A stretch of 9,816 bases of DNA from Chloroflexota bacterium (GCA_025355255.1 JANYAA010000197.1:1-9816), one strand, 5' to 3'; shown: positions 1 through 7,335, numbered from the stretch's first letter. The notes: generated from the sequence alone by a model not told the origin. Made by a program: numbers and translations.

Positions 1-1020
1 CGCCTGATCCTGCTGCTGGTCGCAGCCACGGTTGGGCAGCCGCCGCTGCCCGAGCTTGTGCCCGCCGGATGGCCGGCCAGCGCCGCTCCAGCGTCACTTG
101 CCGCATGGGATTCGATCTTCTACGTGGGCATCGCGGGCCAGGGCTACCACCTTGCGCCCGTCATCGCAGGCTATCGCGACTGGGTGTTCTTCCCAGCCCT
201 GCCCGCCTTGATGAGGATCGTCTCAGTGGTGACGGGCGGCGACCTGGCGCTGGCGGGCGTGCTCGTCGCCAACCTCGCGCTGCTCGCGGGGCTGCTCGTG
301 GCGGGGATCGCGATCGCGGAGCACGACGGTGACGGGACGCCCACGGTGTCCCAGTCGCTGATCGCCCTCGGCCCGGGGGCCGTGGCGTTCGGTATGGCCT
401 ACTCGGACAGCCTGGCGCTTGCCGCCTCGGCGGGCCTGTATGTGGCAGCGCGTCACCACAGGCGATGGCTGGCCGGTGGCCTCCTGGCTTTCGCGACCCT
501 CACCCGACCGCCGGGCATCCTGCTGGGGCTCCCGCTGGCCATCATCCTGTGGGAGCAGGCCGACCGCCGCGACCTGCGCAGCGTGCTCAGACAGCTGGCC
601 CCGGTTGTGCTCGGGCCACTTGCCCTGCTGGCCTTTGCCGCGCTTCAGGGTGTCGCGCTTGGCGACCCGCTGGCGTTTGTCCATGGCCAAGCCGACTGGG
701 AGCGCCAAACCGGAGGCCCGGCCTTGGACGTGCTGACCACCCTGCTCGTTGTGACGTTCGCCGCCAACACGATCGTCGTGATGCTGCTCGCCCGCTCCAA
801 GCTGCCCCTGGCGGCCAAGGCGGCCGGGGTCGTGGGATACGCCAGCGTGCTCGCTTCGGGCAGGCTGCTATCCAACGCGCGCTATGTCGCGATGGGCTGG
901 CCCATCGCATGGATGCTGGGCCGTCAGGGTCGCGTGGCCCGTCTCGCAACGGTTGGCCTGTCAACATGCGGGTTCCTGCTGTACGCGGTCCTCAACCTGA
1001 GCCGGCACCTGCCCCCGTAA
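1..1020 (+). CDS. PIG-V/Gpi18-like GT-C mannosyltransferase, 5' truncated
   Basis: This is a multi-pass membrane protein entering from the left edge. The frame is open from base 1, so the true start lies outside the window, and the GTG at 58 is internal to the open frame. 339 residues are visible, with about eight hydrophobic segments. Family-type motifs are seen, counting from codon 1: WDS at 36-38 (Asp37 is the likely catalytic acid in the first outer loop), then a YVGIAGQGY stretch, FFPALP at 63-68, YSDSL at 134-138, LTRPPG at 167-172, and RY followed by GWP near 294-301. These resemble the PIG-V/Gpi18 mannosyltransferases, which move mannose from a polyprenyl-phosphate donor on the outer membrane face; the bacterial acceptors are mostly unknown. 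It converges on the next gene with a 15-nt gap (1021-1035). Family assignment is fairly sure, but sugar and acceptor are not. Confidence 0.8.
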   Translation, partial: RLILLLVAATVGQPPLPELVPAGWPASAAPASLAAWDSIFYVGIAGQGYHLAPVIAGYRDWVFFPALPALMRIVSVVTGGDLALAGVLVANLALLAGLLVAGIAIAEHDGDGTPTVSQSLIALGPGAVAFGMAYSDSLALAASAGLYVAARHHRRWLAGGLLAFATLTRPPGILLGLPLAIILWEQADRRDLRSVLRQLAPVVLGPLALLAFAALQGVALGDPLAFVHGQADWERQTGGPALDVLTTLLVVTFAANTIVVMLLARSKLPLAAKAAGVVGYASVLASGRLLSNARYVAMGWPIAWMLGRQGRVARLATVGLSTCGFLLYAVLNLSRHLPP

Positions 1021-1035
1021 GGCCGTTGCGCCGTG

Positions 1036-1902
1036 TCAAGCCGCCGCGGGAGCAACTGAGCCGGCGGGCGCGACACGGTCACGGAGGCGGATGGCAGCCA
1101 GCAGGATCACCCACGAGTTCACCCAGATCACCGGCAGCGAGATCCAGACGGCCACGGGGACCAGCCAGCGACGGCCGCTGAGCGCACCAACGACAACCAG
1201 AACCGCGCCGAGGGCGATGCGCGGCAGGAGCAGATCGCTCCGTCCGGGCGAGGCCGCCAGAAATGCAACCCAGTCCGCCCACGCCGACGGCGCGATCAGG
1301 TACGAGACTGCGCTGATGGCCGCCGTGAAGCCCAGCCCAACCGCGAGCCGATGCCAGTCGCGGCGCACTAGGTGCCAGCCCATAGCGACGCTCGGGGTGA
1401 TCTTCGTGAGCACCCCCAGCGGCAGCACGATTGGCCATTGGAGCCCCACGACGATGGCGGCCGCCAGGAGGAAGTGGACGTTGCCAACCAGAAGTTCGTA
1501 CGAGACGGGAAGCACGAGGATGACGGCCGCCCATGGCCACGGCCGGACAAGCCACGCGAAGACCACGGCCAGCAGGCCGATCCAGAGAGCAAGGAACAGC
1601 GGGTACGGCAGCAGCGACAGCGGCGCCGTGACCTGCGCAAAGGCGGGCGAATAGAGGTACGTGGAGACGTCGCCGACGCCCGAGGCAGCGTAGGGATGGG
1701 CGAGGTCAACCCCCCAGTAGGCGCGCGCGTCCACGCCGATGAACGTCCACGGCCAGATGCCCTGCACGAGGTAGTACCACGCGGCGCGCAGGATCCCCAC
1801 CAAGATGAGGCCGTCGCGGAGGGGGCGCTTGTAGCGCTCGACCACGCGGCCCGCCCGGTTGAACCCGCTATCGAGCGCCTGGCCCAGGTGCGCCACTTCC
1901 AC
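1036..1902 (-). CDS. Short GT87 (DUF2029) GT-C glycosyltransferase
   Basis: This is a hydrophobic polytopic protein of about 288 aa. GT87 features visible (numbered from GTG 1908) are an Asp in a DARAYW context near residue 60 at the end of the first membrane segment, a YLYSP stretch near 84-88 followed by PLSLLP, then GNVHFLL, and a TKITP motif followed by basic residues. The GT87 family includes the mycobacterial polyprenyl-phosphomannose-dependent alpha-mannosyltransferase PimE. At under 300 aa it is shorter than the roughly 400 aa usual for the family, mainly from a compact C-terminal half. Two GTG starts are possible. The one at 1908 abuts GAGGG with almost no spacing, while GTG 1902 has GAGGG 7 nt upstream, so 1902 is preferred. 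It is transcribed divergently from the next gene. Substrate is unknown. Confidence 0.82.
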   Translation of the reverse strand: MEVAHLGQALDSGFNRAGRVVERYKRPLRDGLILVGILRAAWYYLVQGIWPWTFIGVDARAYWGVDLAHPYAASGVGDVSTYLYSPAFAQVTAPLSLLPYPLFLALWIGLLAVVFAWLVRPWPWAAVILVLPVSYELLVGNVHFLLAAAIVVGLQWPIVLPLGVLTKITPSVAMGWHLVRRDWHRLAVGLGFTAAISAVSYLIAPSAWADWVAFLAASPGRSDLLLPRIALGAVLVVVGALSGRRWLVPVAVWISLPVIWVNSWVILLAAIRLRDRVAPAGSVAPAAA

Positions 1903-1908
1903 GTTCAC

Positions 1909-1991
1909 GCCCTCGTACGCTGGCGCCCGGCCAGGCTAGTCGGAGTGTACGGTGCGTACCTGCACGATCCGTGCCGGAGGAGTGGGACACC
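1909..1991. promoter_or_regulatory. Divergent promoter region between two GT87 genes
   Basis: This short region separates two divergent starts. Two TANNNT -10 candidates on opposite strands share the GTAC at 1947-1950: TACGGT at 1948-1953 on the + strand and TACACT at 1950-1945 on the - strand. Each would give a 5' leader of about 30 nt. No convincing TTGACA-type -35 box is seen for either. If both are used, the two polymerases would compete for overlapping DNA. Assignment is by eye only. Confidence 0.35.
1976..1982 (+). promoter_or_regulatory. Shine-Dalgarno GGAGGAG fixing the start at GTG 1992
   Basis: GGAGGAG lies 9 nt before GTG 1992, an ideal spacing. The in-frame GTG at 1971 lies upstream of this site and has no equivalent, so 1992 is taken as the true start. 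It is the strongest ribosome binding site seen for any gene in the window. Confidence 0.7.
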
Positions 1992-3053
1992 GTGTCAAAG
2001 CGCGAGCGGCTGGCCTGGGTTGCCGCCGTCGGCTTCGTGGCGTTCTTCGGTCTCGGCGAGTTCGCTCGGTGGATCCTCGAGTCGGTGCGCGGTCCAAGCT
2101 GGTGGGCGATCGACCTCAACCTCGTCCTGCGAGCTGGCGAGCGGCTCAGGGCGGGAGCAGCGCTCTACAGCGACCCCGCGTTTCTCTATCCGCCAGCCGC
2201 AGCGCTCTTGGGCGCCGCGCTGGGCCTGGTGGACCCGTTCGCCCTGAGCCTGCTGTGGGCCGCGCTCAAGGTGGGTCTGGCGCTCGAGGCCGTCCGCCGC
2301 TGGACGCCCACATGGCGGCTGGCTGACCGCGTCTTGGCGTGCCTTGCCCTCGTGCTGTCGCTGCCCTTCCTCCACGACGTGATGCTCGGCAACGTCAACA
2401 CGCTGCTTGTTGCGGCAATCGCGCTGGCTGTGCTCGGCCGGCCGTCAACACGCTACGGGATCCCGCTTGGCCTCCTCGCCGCGCTGTTTGCGAAGCCACT
2501 CCTGCTGCCGGTGGGCCTGTGGCTCCTGGTGTTCCGCCGGCGTGTGCTGGCGGGCGCCATTGCAACCGGGCTGGCGGCTACCGTGCTGGCCGTCGCGGCA
2601 ACGGGACCGGCGGCGTATGTCGCCTGGCCAAGCGCCCTGCTGGGAGGCGGCCGGTTGGCAAGCGCGTTTGCCGGCAACCATGGCGTCTCAGCCCTGGTTC
2701 CTGAGGCGTGGCTCCCAGTCGCGGCCACAACGGGCTTCGCGCTGCTCATGGTCTTGGCTCGGCGCCCGGCACATGTCGGGCTGGTCTGGGCCGTGACGTC
2801 GGGGATCCTCATTGCGCCGTATGCGGGCACCTACAGCGCGCTGCCGATCGCCATCGCAGTGGCGGTGATTGGGCCGACGGCACCGCGCGTCGCCTTGGCG
2901 ATCGTCGCGGTCTCGCCAATTGCGACAACGTACCCGCTGCCGTTCTACGCGGCGTCGATCCTGGTGGCCGCACTCGTGGTGCGAGGTCCATCGCCACTCG
3001 GCTCGGCAGCCGCAGGTCCGCCAAACGCCGCTAGCAGCGTCATCAACTGGTAG
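1992..3053 (+). CDS. GT87 (DUF2029) GT-C glycosyltransferase
   Basis: The predicted membrane protein has 353 aa. A first transmembrane helix starts around residue 8, followed by an outer loop with Asp41 (AIDLNLVLRAGERLRAG), the usual place of the GT87 catalytic Asp. Next come LYSDP and FLYPP with a following hydrophobic segment, GNVNTLL in the middle, a KPLLLP segment followed by RRR, and several further helices to the C-terminus. This is the typical order of GT87 polyprenyl-phosphate-sugar-dependent glycosyltransferases. The start at GTG 1992 is supported by a perfectly placed Shine-Dalgarno site; a GTG at 1971 would add seven residues. The last 36 codons, covering the final hydrophobic segment and a Gly/Ala/Ser/Pro-rich tail, overlap the antisense end of the next gene. 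It is only distantly similar to the other two GT87 proteins here. Acceptor is unknown. Confidence 0.85.
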   Translation: MSKRERLAWVAAVGFVAFFGLGEFARWILESVRGPSWWAIDLNLVLRAGERLRAGAALYSDPAFLYPPAAALLGAALGLVDPFALSLLWAALKVGLALEAVRRWTPTWRLADRVLACLALVLSLPFLHDVMLGNVNTLLVAAIALAVLGRPSTRYGIPLGLLAALFAKPLLLPVGLWLLVFRRRVLAGAIATGLAATVLAVAATGPAAYVAWPSALLGGGRLASAFAGNHGVSALVPEAWLPVAATTGFALLMVLARRPAHVGLVWAVTSGILIAPYAGTYSALPIAIAVAVIGPTAPRVALAIVAVSPIATTYPLPFYAASILVAALVVRGPSPLGSAAAGPPNAASSVINW

Positions 3054-3892
3054 AGCAGCAGCCGAGGGTGGGCCAAGACGGCGACCGCCACAACGGAAGC
3101 CCAGCTCCACCGCCCGCTCCTCGCCCGGACCAAAGCCGCAACAAGCACGACAACCAGCGCAACCCACAGCAGCGGGTGGATCCGGTAGGGCGAGATCGTG
3201 TTCCAGTCCATCGCGCCGCGGAGCCAGCCCAGCTGCAGGTAGGCGAGGGTGTCGGCCGGGGCCAGCACCAGCTGGAGGACCGCCAGCCCCGCGGACCACA
3301 CGGCGCATTGAACGAGCGCCCCGACATCGCGCCGCAGCAGCCAGTACGTCGCCGCCAGAAGCGGCAGCAGCTTGAGCTGGCCCGCCAGCGCAACACCCAG
3401 GGGCGAACCCCACGAGAGGAGTGCCAGCACGATCGGCTCCGACTGTCCCACGGCCAGCGCCCACGCGAACGCTGGCAGGAGGCACCCGAGCACGATAAGG
3501 GACGGCTCGCCAAGCCCTGCCCGACGAATCGCATACGCGCATGCGCCCAGCAGCAGCAGCTCCCACAAGAGCGCCGCGGCGGGGAAGGGCAGAAGTGCGA
3601 GCGGGCGGAAGACCAACGCAAGCAGCGGAGGGTTCAGGTACTCGAGGCCGCCCGTCGCCGAGCCCCCGGCCATCCAGCTGTAGAGCGGCAGGCCGTCGTT
3701 GAGGCGCGCGCCCGCCTCGTAAAACCGCCGCGTATCCACAAACGGGTCCAGCCCCAAGTGGAGGACGAGCGTCTGGATGCCGATCAGCAGCCCGAGCAGC
3801 GCGGCCCCGCGCCAGACGAGGGACACCAGGCGACGGCCCCGCGGCGAGAGGTTCAGCGGTCGAATTGGGGAGGAATGGTCCGCGATGGGCAT
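2945..3892 (-). CDS. GT87 (DUF2029) GT-C glycosyltransferase, 3' end overlapping its neighbour
   Basis: The product is a polytopic protein of 315 aa if translation begins at ATG 3892. After an N-terminal basic stretch and one helix comes DPFVDTRRFYEAGARLNDG, with Asp53 in the GT87 catalytic position, then a PLYSW stretch, EYLNPPLLAL, PLALLPFP, a GQSEP stretch in the place of the family GQ/GN motif, and LKLLP. The terminal segment (HPRLLLYQLMTLLAAF) and a 23-residue hydrophilic tail are encoded opposite the end of the upstream + strand gene, a 109-bp convergent overlap. ATG 3892 is preferred because a TAGAGT box lies 7 nt upstream, giving a leaderless mRNA. In-frame starts at 3934, 3922, 3913 and 3826 are alternatives; 3934 would add 14 residues. 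The role is probably addition of a sugar from a lipid-phosphate donor outside the membrane. Confidence 0.83.
   Translation of the reverse strand: MPIADHSSPIRPLNLSPRGRRLVSLVWRGAALLGLLIGIQTLVLHLGLDPFVDTRRFYEAGARLNDGLPLYSWMAGGSATGGLEYLNPPLLALVFRPLALLPFPAAALLWELLLLGACAYAIRRAGLGEPSLIVLGCLLPAFAWALAVGQSEPIVLALLSWGSPLGVALAGQLKLLPLLAATYWLLRRDVGALVQCAVWSAGLAVLQLVLAPADTLAYLQLGWLRGAMDWNTISPYRIHPLLWVALVVVLVAALVRARSGRWSWASVVAVAVLAHPRLLLYQLMTLLAAFGGPAAAEPSGDGPRTTSAATRIDAA
3867..3874 (+). promoter_or_regulatory. Alternative Shine-Dalgarno GGGGAGGA for ATG 3885
   Basis: GGGGAGGA lies 10 nt before an in-frame ATG at 3885, which would extend the following GT39-like protein by 28 residues and make its start overlap the start of the divergent gene by 8 bp. 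The added residues include a Cys-Tyr-Cys cluster and no clear helix. The site also falls inside minus-strand coding sequence, so it may be chance. It is listed because it competes with GTG 3969. Confidence 0.3.
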
Positions 3893-3899
3893 GGCGCGC

Positions 3900-3905
3900 A
3901 CTCTA
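3900..3905 (-). promoter_or_regulatory. Putative leaderless -10 box (TAGAGT)
   Basis: On the minus strand TAGAGT matches TANNNT and ends 7 nt before ATG 3892. That is the distance expected if transcription starts at or next to the A of the start codon. No Shine-Dalgarno site is seen for this gene. No -35 hexamer is obvious. Confidence 0.4.
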
Positions 3906-3953
3906 CGCGCCATCCCTGACATCAGGCGCCACATCGGCGTCCAAGCGCGGTGC

Positions 3954-3959
3954 TACTGT
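3954..3959 (+). promoter_or_regulatory. Putative -10 box (TACTGT) for the GT39-like pair
   Basis: TACTGT matches TANNNT and ends 9 nt before GTG 3969, giving an mRNA with almost no leader. It points away from the minus-strand box at 3900-3905, so the 76 bp between the two starts (3893-3968) could be a compact bidirectional promoter. No -35 match is evident. Confidence 0.35.
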
Positions 3960-3968
3960 GCTGCGGCT

Positions 3969-5627
3969 GTGCGGATTCCGATCTTCCTGTACGTGCTGGC
4001 ACTCGTGGCACGGCTCGCCATGCTGGCGGGCTTTGCTGATCCGGGGTACCCGGATTCCTTCTACTACGTGGACGTGGCACGCCAGCTGGCTGCCGGCCAT
4101 GGGTTCTCCGTGGATTTCGTCTGGATCTTCGTGGAGGTGGGCGGGCACATCCCCGCCGTGCCGGTCCTCCCGATTGCCTCAAACGCCCACTGGCTGCCGC
4201 TGGCCTCGATTGTCCAGGTCCCGTTCATCTGGCTGCTCGGGCCGACGGCCTTCGCCTCAGGCCTCCCGTTCGCGCTGATCGGTGCGGCAGCGGCACCGCT
4301 GACGTGGGCGATCGGACGGGACGCCAACATGCGGCCAGCGGTTGCGCTGGGTGCAGCCGTCATGGCGGCGGTGCCCGGGCTGCTGCTGGTGTTCATGGCT
4401 CAGCCGGACAACTTCGCGCTCTTCCAGACGCTCGTCGCCGGATCGCTGTGGCTGGCCGGACGAGGGATGCGCGGGAGGCGCTGGTCATTCGCCGCGGCTG
4501 GTCTGCTGGCGGGGCTTGCCACGCTTTCGCGCACCGAGGGGATGCTTGTCTTGGGCGTGCTCGGCCTGACCTTCCTCTGGGACCGCTGGCGCTCACGGCG
4601 CGCGTCTGGCGATGACCCGGCGCGACCGGCCAGGATCCCGCTGGCTGCGGCTCTCGGCGCTGTCGCGTTGTTCGTGCTCGCCGCCGGCCCGTGGTTTGCC
4701 CGGCAGATCGCCGTGTTCGGATCGATGTCGCCGTCCACGTCAACCGGCAAGGTCCTGCTCATCCGCAGCATGAGCGAGTGGGACAGCATCGACACGCCTG
4801 CCACCCTGGATCACCTGCTGGGCATGGGGATTGGGCCGCTCCTCGCAACTCGTGTCACCGGCCTCCTGTCAGCGGTCGTGATCCTCGTGGTCTTCCTGGG
4901 CACTGTCGTGCTCATGCCGCCGATGGTTGCCGGCGCGTGGGCTCGGCGCCGCGACGCGGCCTTTGGCCCCTTCTTTGGCTATGCCGCCGCGCTCTTCGCG
5001 TTCAGCGCGATCCTCACGTCCATTCACGTCCCCGGCGGCATGTTCATCCACTCGGCCGTTGGCCTGGCACCGCAGGCATACCTGTTGATGTTCGAGGGCA
5101 TTGGCGGACTCGTTGTGTGGGCGGGTCGGCGCCGTTCCGGTTGGGATCCAGCGCCGGCTGGGCGGCGGCTCTTCACCGCGGCGGTGGCCGTTGGGTTCGC
5201 CGCGGCCATCGTCGGATCGCAGATCGTGCACCAAGGGTGGAGTGCGACACGGGAGCGGATGACAGCCGTGGCGAGCGCGCTCGATGCCGCCGCGGTTCCC
5301 GCGACCGACCGCATCATGTCGTTTGACGCATCCGGCACCCGCTACTGGACAGGGCGCGGCGGCGTTGTGCTTGTGAACGACCCGATCGCCACGGTCAAGG
5401 ACGTGGCCGTCGCCTACAACATCCGCTGGCTGGTGCTGGAGTTGGGCCAGAGCGTCCCGGCTGCGGCTCCGATCCTGGCGGGCGGGCCGCTGCCGGGCTG
5501 GCTGGGACCGCCGATCCTTGACCGGGCCGACGTCAAGCTTTATCCAGTGTGCACGACGGCCGGCGATGCCCGCTGTGCGGTGGCATTGCAGAGGTTGACC
5601 CAGGTCGCCCGGACGGTTGCGCCGTGA
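3969..5627 (+). CDS. GT39/ArnT-like GT-C glycosyltransferase (first of a coupled pair)
   Basis: The protein is a large polytopic membrane enzyme of 552 aa from GTG 3969. A first helix with a conserved-looking Arg (ALVARLAML) leads into an outer loop with PDSFYYVDVARQLAAGHGF. Asp29 sits where PMT/ArnT-type GT39-GT83 enzymes carry the catalytic acid. Next come HWLPLASIVQVP, a QPDNFALFQTL region, LATLSRTEGMLVL near 184-196, and a run of further helices. The last 110 residues or so are hydrophilic and include RYWTGRGGVVLVNDP and NIRWLVLELG, a C-terminal outer domain common in this superfamily. It likely transfers a sugar from polyprenyl phosphate to lipid, glycan or protein. ATG 3885 with a good Shine-Dalgarno site is an alternative start (580 aa). 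Its stop overlaps the next start in GTGA, so the two are co-translated. Confidence 0.85.
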   Translation: MRIPIFLYVLALVARLAMLAGFADPGYPDSFYYVDVARQLAAGHGFSVDFVWIFVEVGGHIPAVPVLPIASNAHWLPLASIVQVPFIWLLGPTAFASGLPFALIGAAAAPLTWAIGRDANMRPAVALGAAVMAAVPGLLLVFMAQPDNFALFQTLVAGSLWLAGRGMRGRRWSFAAAGLLAGLATLSRTEGMLVLGVLGLTFLWDRWRSRRASGDDPARPARIPLAAALGAVALFVLAAGPWFARQIAVFGSMSPSTSTGKVLLIRSMSEWDSIDTPATLDHLLGMGIGPLLATRVTGLLSAVVILVVFLGTVVLMPPMVAGAWARRRDAAFGPFFGYAAALFAFSAILTSIHVPGGMFIHSAVGLAPQAYLLMFEGIGGLVVWAGRRRSGWDPAPAGRRLFTAAVAVGFAAAIVGSQIVHQGWSATRERMTAVASALDAAAVPATDRIMSFDASGTRYWTGRGGVVLVNDPIATVKDVAVAYNIRWLVLELGQSVPAAAPILAGGPLPGWLGPPILDRADVKLYPVCTTAGDARCAVALQRLTQVARTVAP

Positions 5628-7300
5628 CCCGGCGCGAGATCTGGCTGACGACGCTGGTCATCTTCCTGATCGCGCTGGGCGTCCGCGCCGCAGCCTGTGC
5701 GGCGACCGGCTTTCCAAGGCCCGAGGACAGCGCCTACTACGTCGGTGCGGCTCGCAACCTGGTTGAAGGCCGCGGGCTTGTCACCGACGCCTTGTGGAGC
5801 TACATCACGCCGCCCCTGGTCTTCCCGCGACCGGCCTTCGAGGTCTGGCTGCCGCTGCCGTCGCTGCTGGCGGCCATCCCGCTGGCGCTGATGACGGCAG
5901 CCCGCCCAATTCCGCTCGAGACTGCGCTCCGCGCCGCCCAGGTGACGAGCTGTCTGCTTGGAGCCCTGTTGGCGGTCCTGGCCTGGCGGCTTGGCCTGGA
6001 CGTCGCACAGGAGCGGCGGCTGGCCGACGGGCGGGCACGGATGCTGGCGCTTGGCGCTGGGCTCACGACGGCTGTGTACCTGCCGCTGGTCCTCCACGCC
6101 ACGGCCCCCGACTCCACGACGGTGTTTGGCGTGTTGGCCGTTGGCGCATGCCTGCTGGCCAACCGGATCCTGCGCAACCCGCGCGGCGCCTCGGCACGTG
6201 ACCCGCGGCTGTGGGGGCTGGGACTGCTGCTTGGCGCTGCCGCCCTGACGCGCAACGAGGCCGTCTGGATGGCCCTCGTGTGGGCCTGGCTCGCGTTGCG
6301 TCTGCCGGACGCGTCGCGAGCGGTCCGCGTCCGGCTGGTTGCCGTCGTGGCCGTCGTGAGCCTGGCTGTGTTTGCGCCGTGGGCCGTCCGCGACTGGCTG
6401 GTCTTCGGCAACCCGCTGCCGGGTCAAGCGCTCGCCAACGCGCTCTCCGTCACCGGTTTCGACATCTTCGCTTGGCAGGACCCACCCACACTCAGCCGAT
6501 ACTTGGCTGTCGGCCCGGCTCGGCTGGCGGAGATGCGGGTTGAGGGCCTCGGCCACAACTTGCTCAACGTGCTGCTCGCGCTGGGGCTGCCGCTGTCCGC
6601 GCTTGGCCTCGCGGCTCTCCCGTGGCAGACGCGCGACCGAGCGATCCGCCCGCTGCTGCTGCTGGGGGTCATCACCTTCTCCGTGACAAGCCTCTTCTTT
6701 CCCGTAGCCACCACGTGGGGCACCTTCCTGCACGCCGCAGCTCCTGTGCACGTGCTGCTGATCATCGCCGCGGTCTGCGCGCTCGACGGCGGGCTCGCCC
6801 GGCTCACACGGCGCCTGGGCTGGACGAAGCAGGTCGCGTGGATTGGCGTGGTCGCAGCCGTTGGCGCCTCGGCGGTGTTCTCGGCTGCGCTCCTGCCGGC
6901 AACAGCGCAACAGGCAGCGTCCACAACACGGACGTACGCGGTGCTCGGCCAGGACCTGCGCGCGCTTGGCGCGCCGCTGGGGCTGGGCAGCGACAGCGCG
7001 CCGCTGATCACGGACTTCCCGATCTGGGCGGCCGAGGCGCTGCGCACGCGTGCCTTGGGGCTGCCGGATGAGTCGCCCGCGTCGGTTGCGGATCTGGCCA
7101 AACGGTTCGGCGCCCATTGGCTGGTGCTGGTGGGACCCGACCACGGCCGCTGGCCGCAGGTGCTCGACACCAGTGTCCCGGGCGCTGCGTGCTTCACGCT
7201 CACCCCGCTGCCGACACCCGCAGACCCGGCCGACGCCGCAGCCATGGACGGCGTCCGTCTGTACAAGATCGGCTGCCCCGCGAGCGCTGCGACACCGTGA
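5624..7300 (+). CDS. GT39/ArnT-like GT-C glycosyltransferase (second of a coupled pair)
   Basis: The product has 558 aa and starts at GTG 5624 inside the GTGA overlap with the preceding stop. An earlier in-frame GTG at 5549 would add 25 polar residues and is unlikely. It is built like its upstream neighbour: helix 1 (TLVIFLIALGVRAAA), outer loop PEDSAYYVGAARNLVEGRGL with Asp35 as the likely catalytic residue, WLPLPSLLAAIPLAL, LTRNEAVWMAL around Arg210, about ten helices, and a C-terminal hydrophilic domain with APLITDFPIW and HWLVLVGPD. The shared motif order suggests an old tandem duplication followed by strong divergence, so the two probably act on related but different substrates. A 72-nt gap with a promoter-like box separates it from the signalling genes, so it probably ends its transcription unit. 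Confidence 0.86.
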   Translation: MTRREIWLTTLVIFLIALGVRAAACAATGFPRPEDSAYYVGAARNLVEGRGLVTDALWSYITPPLVFPRPAFEVWLPLPSLLAAIPLALMTAARPIPLETALRAAQVTSCLLGALLAVLAWRLGLDVAQERRLADGRARMLALGAGLTTAVYLPLVLHATAPDSTTVFGVLAVGACLLANRILRNPRGASARDPRLWGLGLLLGAAALTRNEAVWMALVWAWLALRLPDASRAVRVRLVAVVAVVSLAVFAPWAVRDWLVFGNPLPGQALANALSVTGFDIFAWQDPPTLSRYLAVGPARLAEMRVEGLGHNLLNVLLALGLPLSALGLAALPWQTRDRAIRPLLLLGVITFSVTSLFFPVATTWGTFLHAAAPVHVLLIIAAVCALDGGLARLTRRLGWTKQVAWIGVVAAVGASAVFSAALLPATAQQAASTTRTYAVLGQDLRALGAPLGLGSDSAPLITDFPIWAAEALRTRALGLPDESPASVADLAKRFGAHWLVLVGPDHGRWPQVLDTSVPGAACFTLTPLPTPADPADAAAMDGVRLYKIGCPASAATP

Positions 7301-7335
7301 GCCGCCCCTGACGCGAAACCTCGTCGTGCGTGTCT

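Noticed and set aside
1021..1035. Possible terminator between the first two convergent genes
   Set aside because: Only 15 nt, with no hairpin and no T-run; no intrinsic terminator could be identified anywhere in the window.
465..1181. Plus-strand open frame running past the end of the PIG-V-like gene
   Set aside because: Pro/Arg/Ala-rich shadow with no membrane segments or motifs, overlapping two supported genes.
1952..1965. GTGC-N6-GCAC imperfect palindrome near the divergent GT87 promoters
   Set aside because: Four-base arms are too short to separate from chance in GC-rich sequence.
2688..3566. 292-codon minus-strand open frame spanning the GT87 overlap
   Set aside because: Low-complexity Arg/Ala/Gly-rich product in the wrong frame of the real minus-strand GT87 gene.
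5540..7144. 534-codon minus-strand open frame
   Set aside because: The translation is Arg/Gln/Gly-rich without hydrophobic or domain structure and lies opposite the second GT39-like gene, so it is a compositional shadow.
7301..7330. Possible terminator after the second GT39-like gene
   Set aside because: No stable stem followed by T-residues is visible; only scattered GC-rich partial complementarity.
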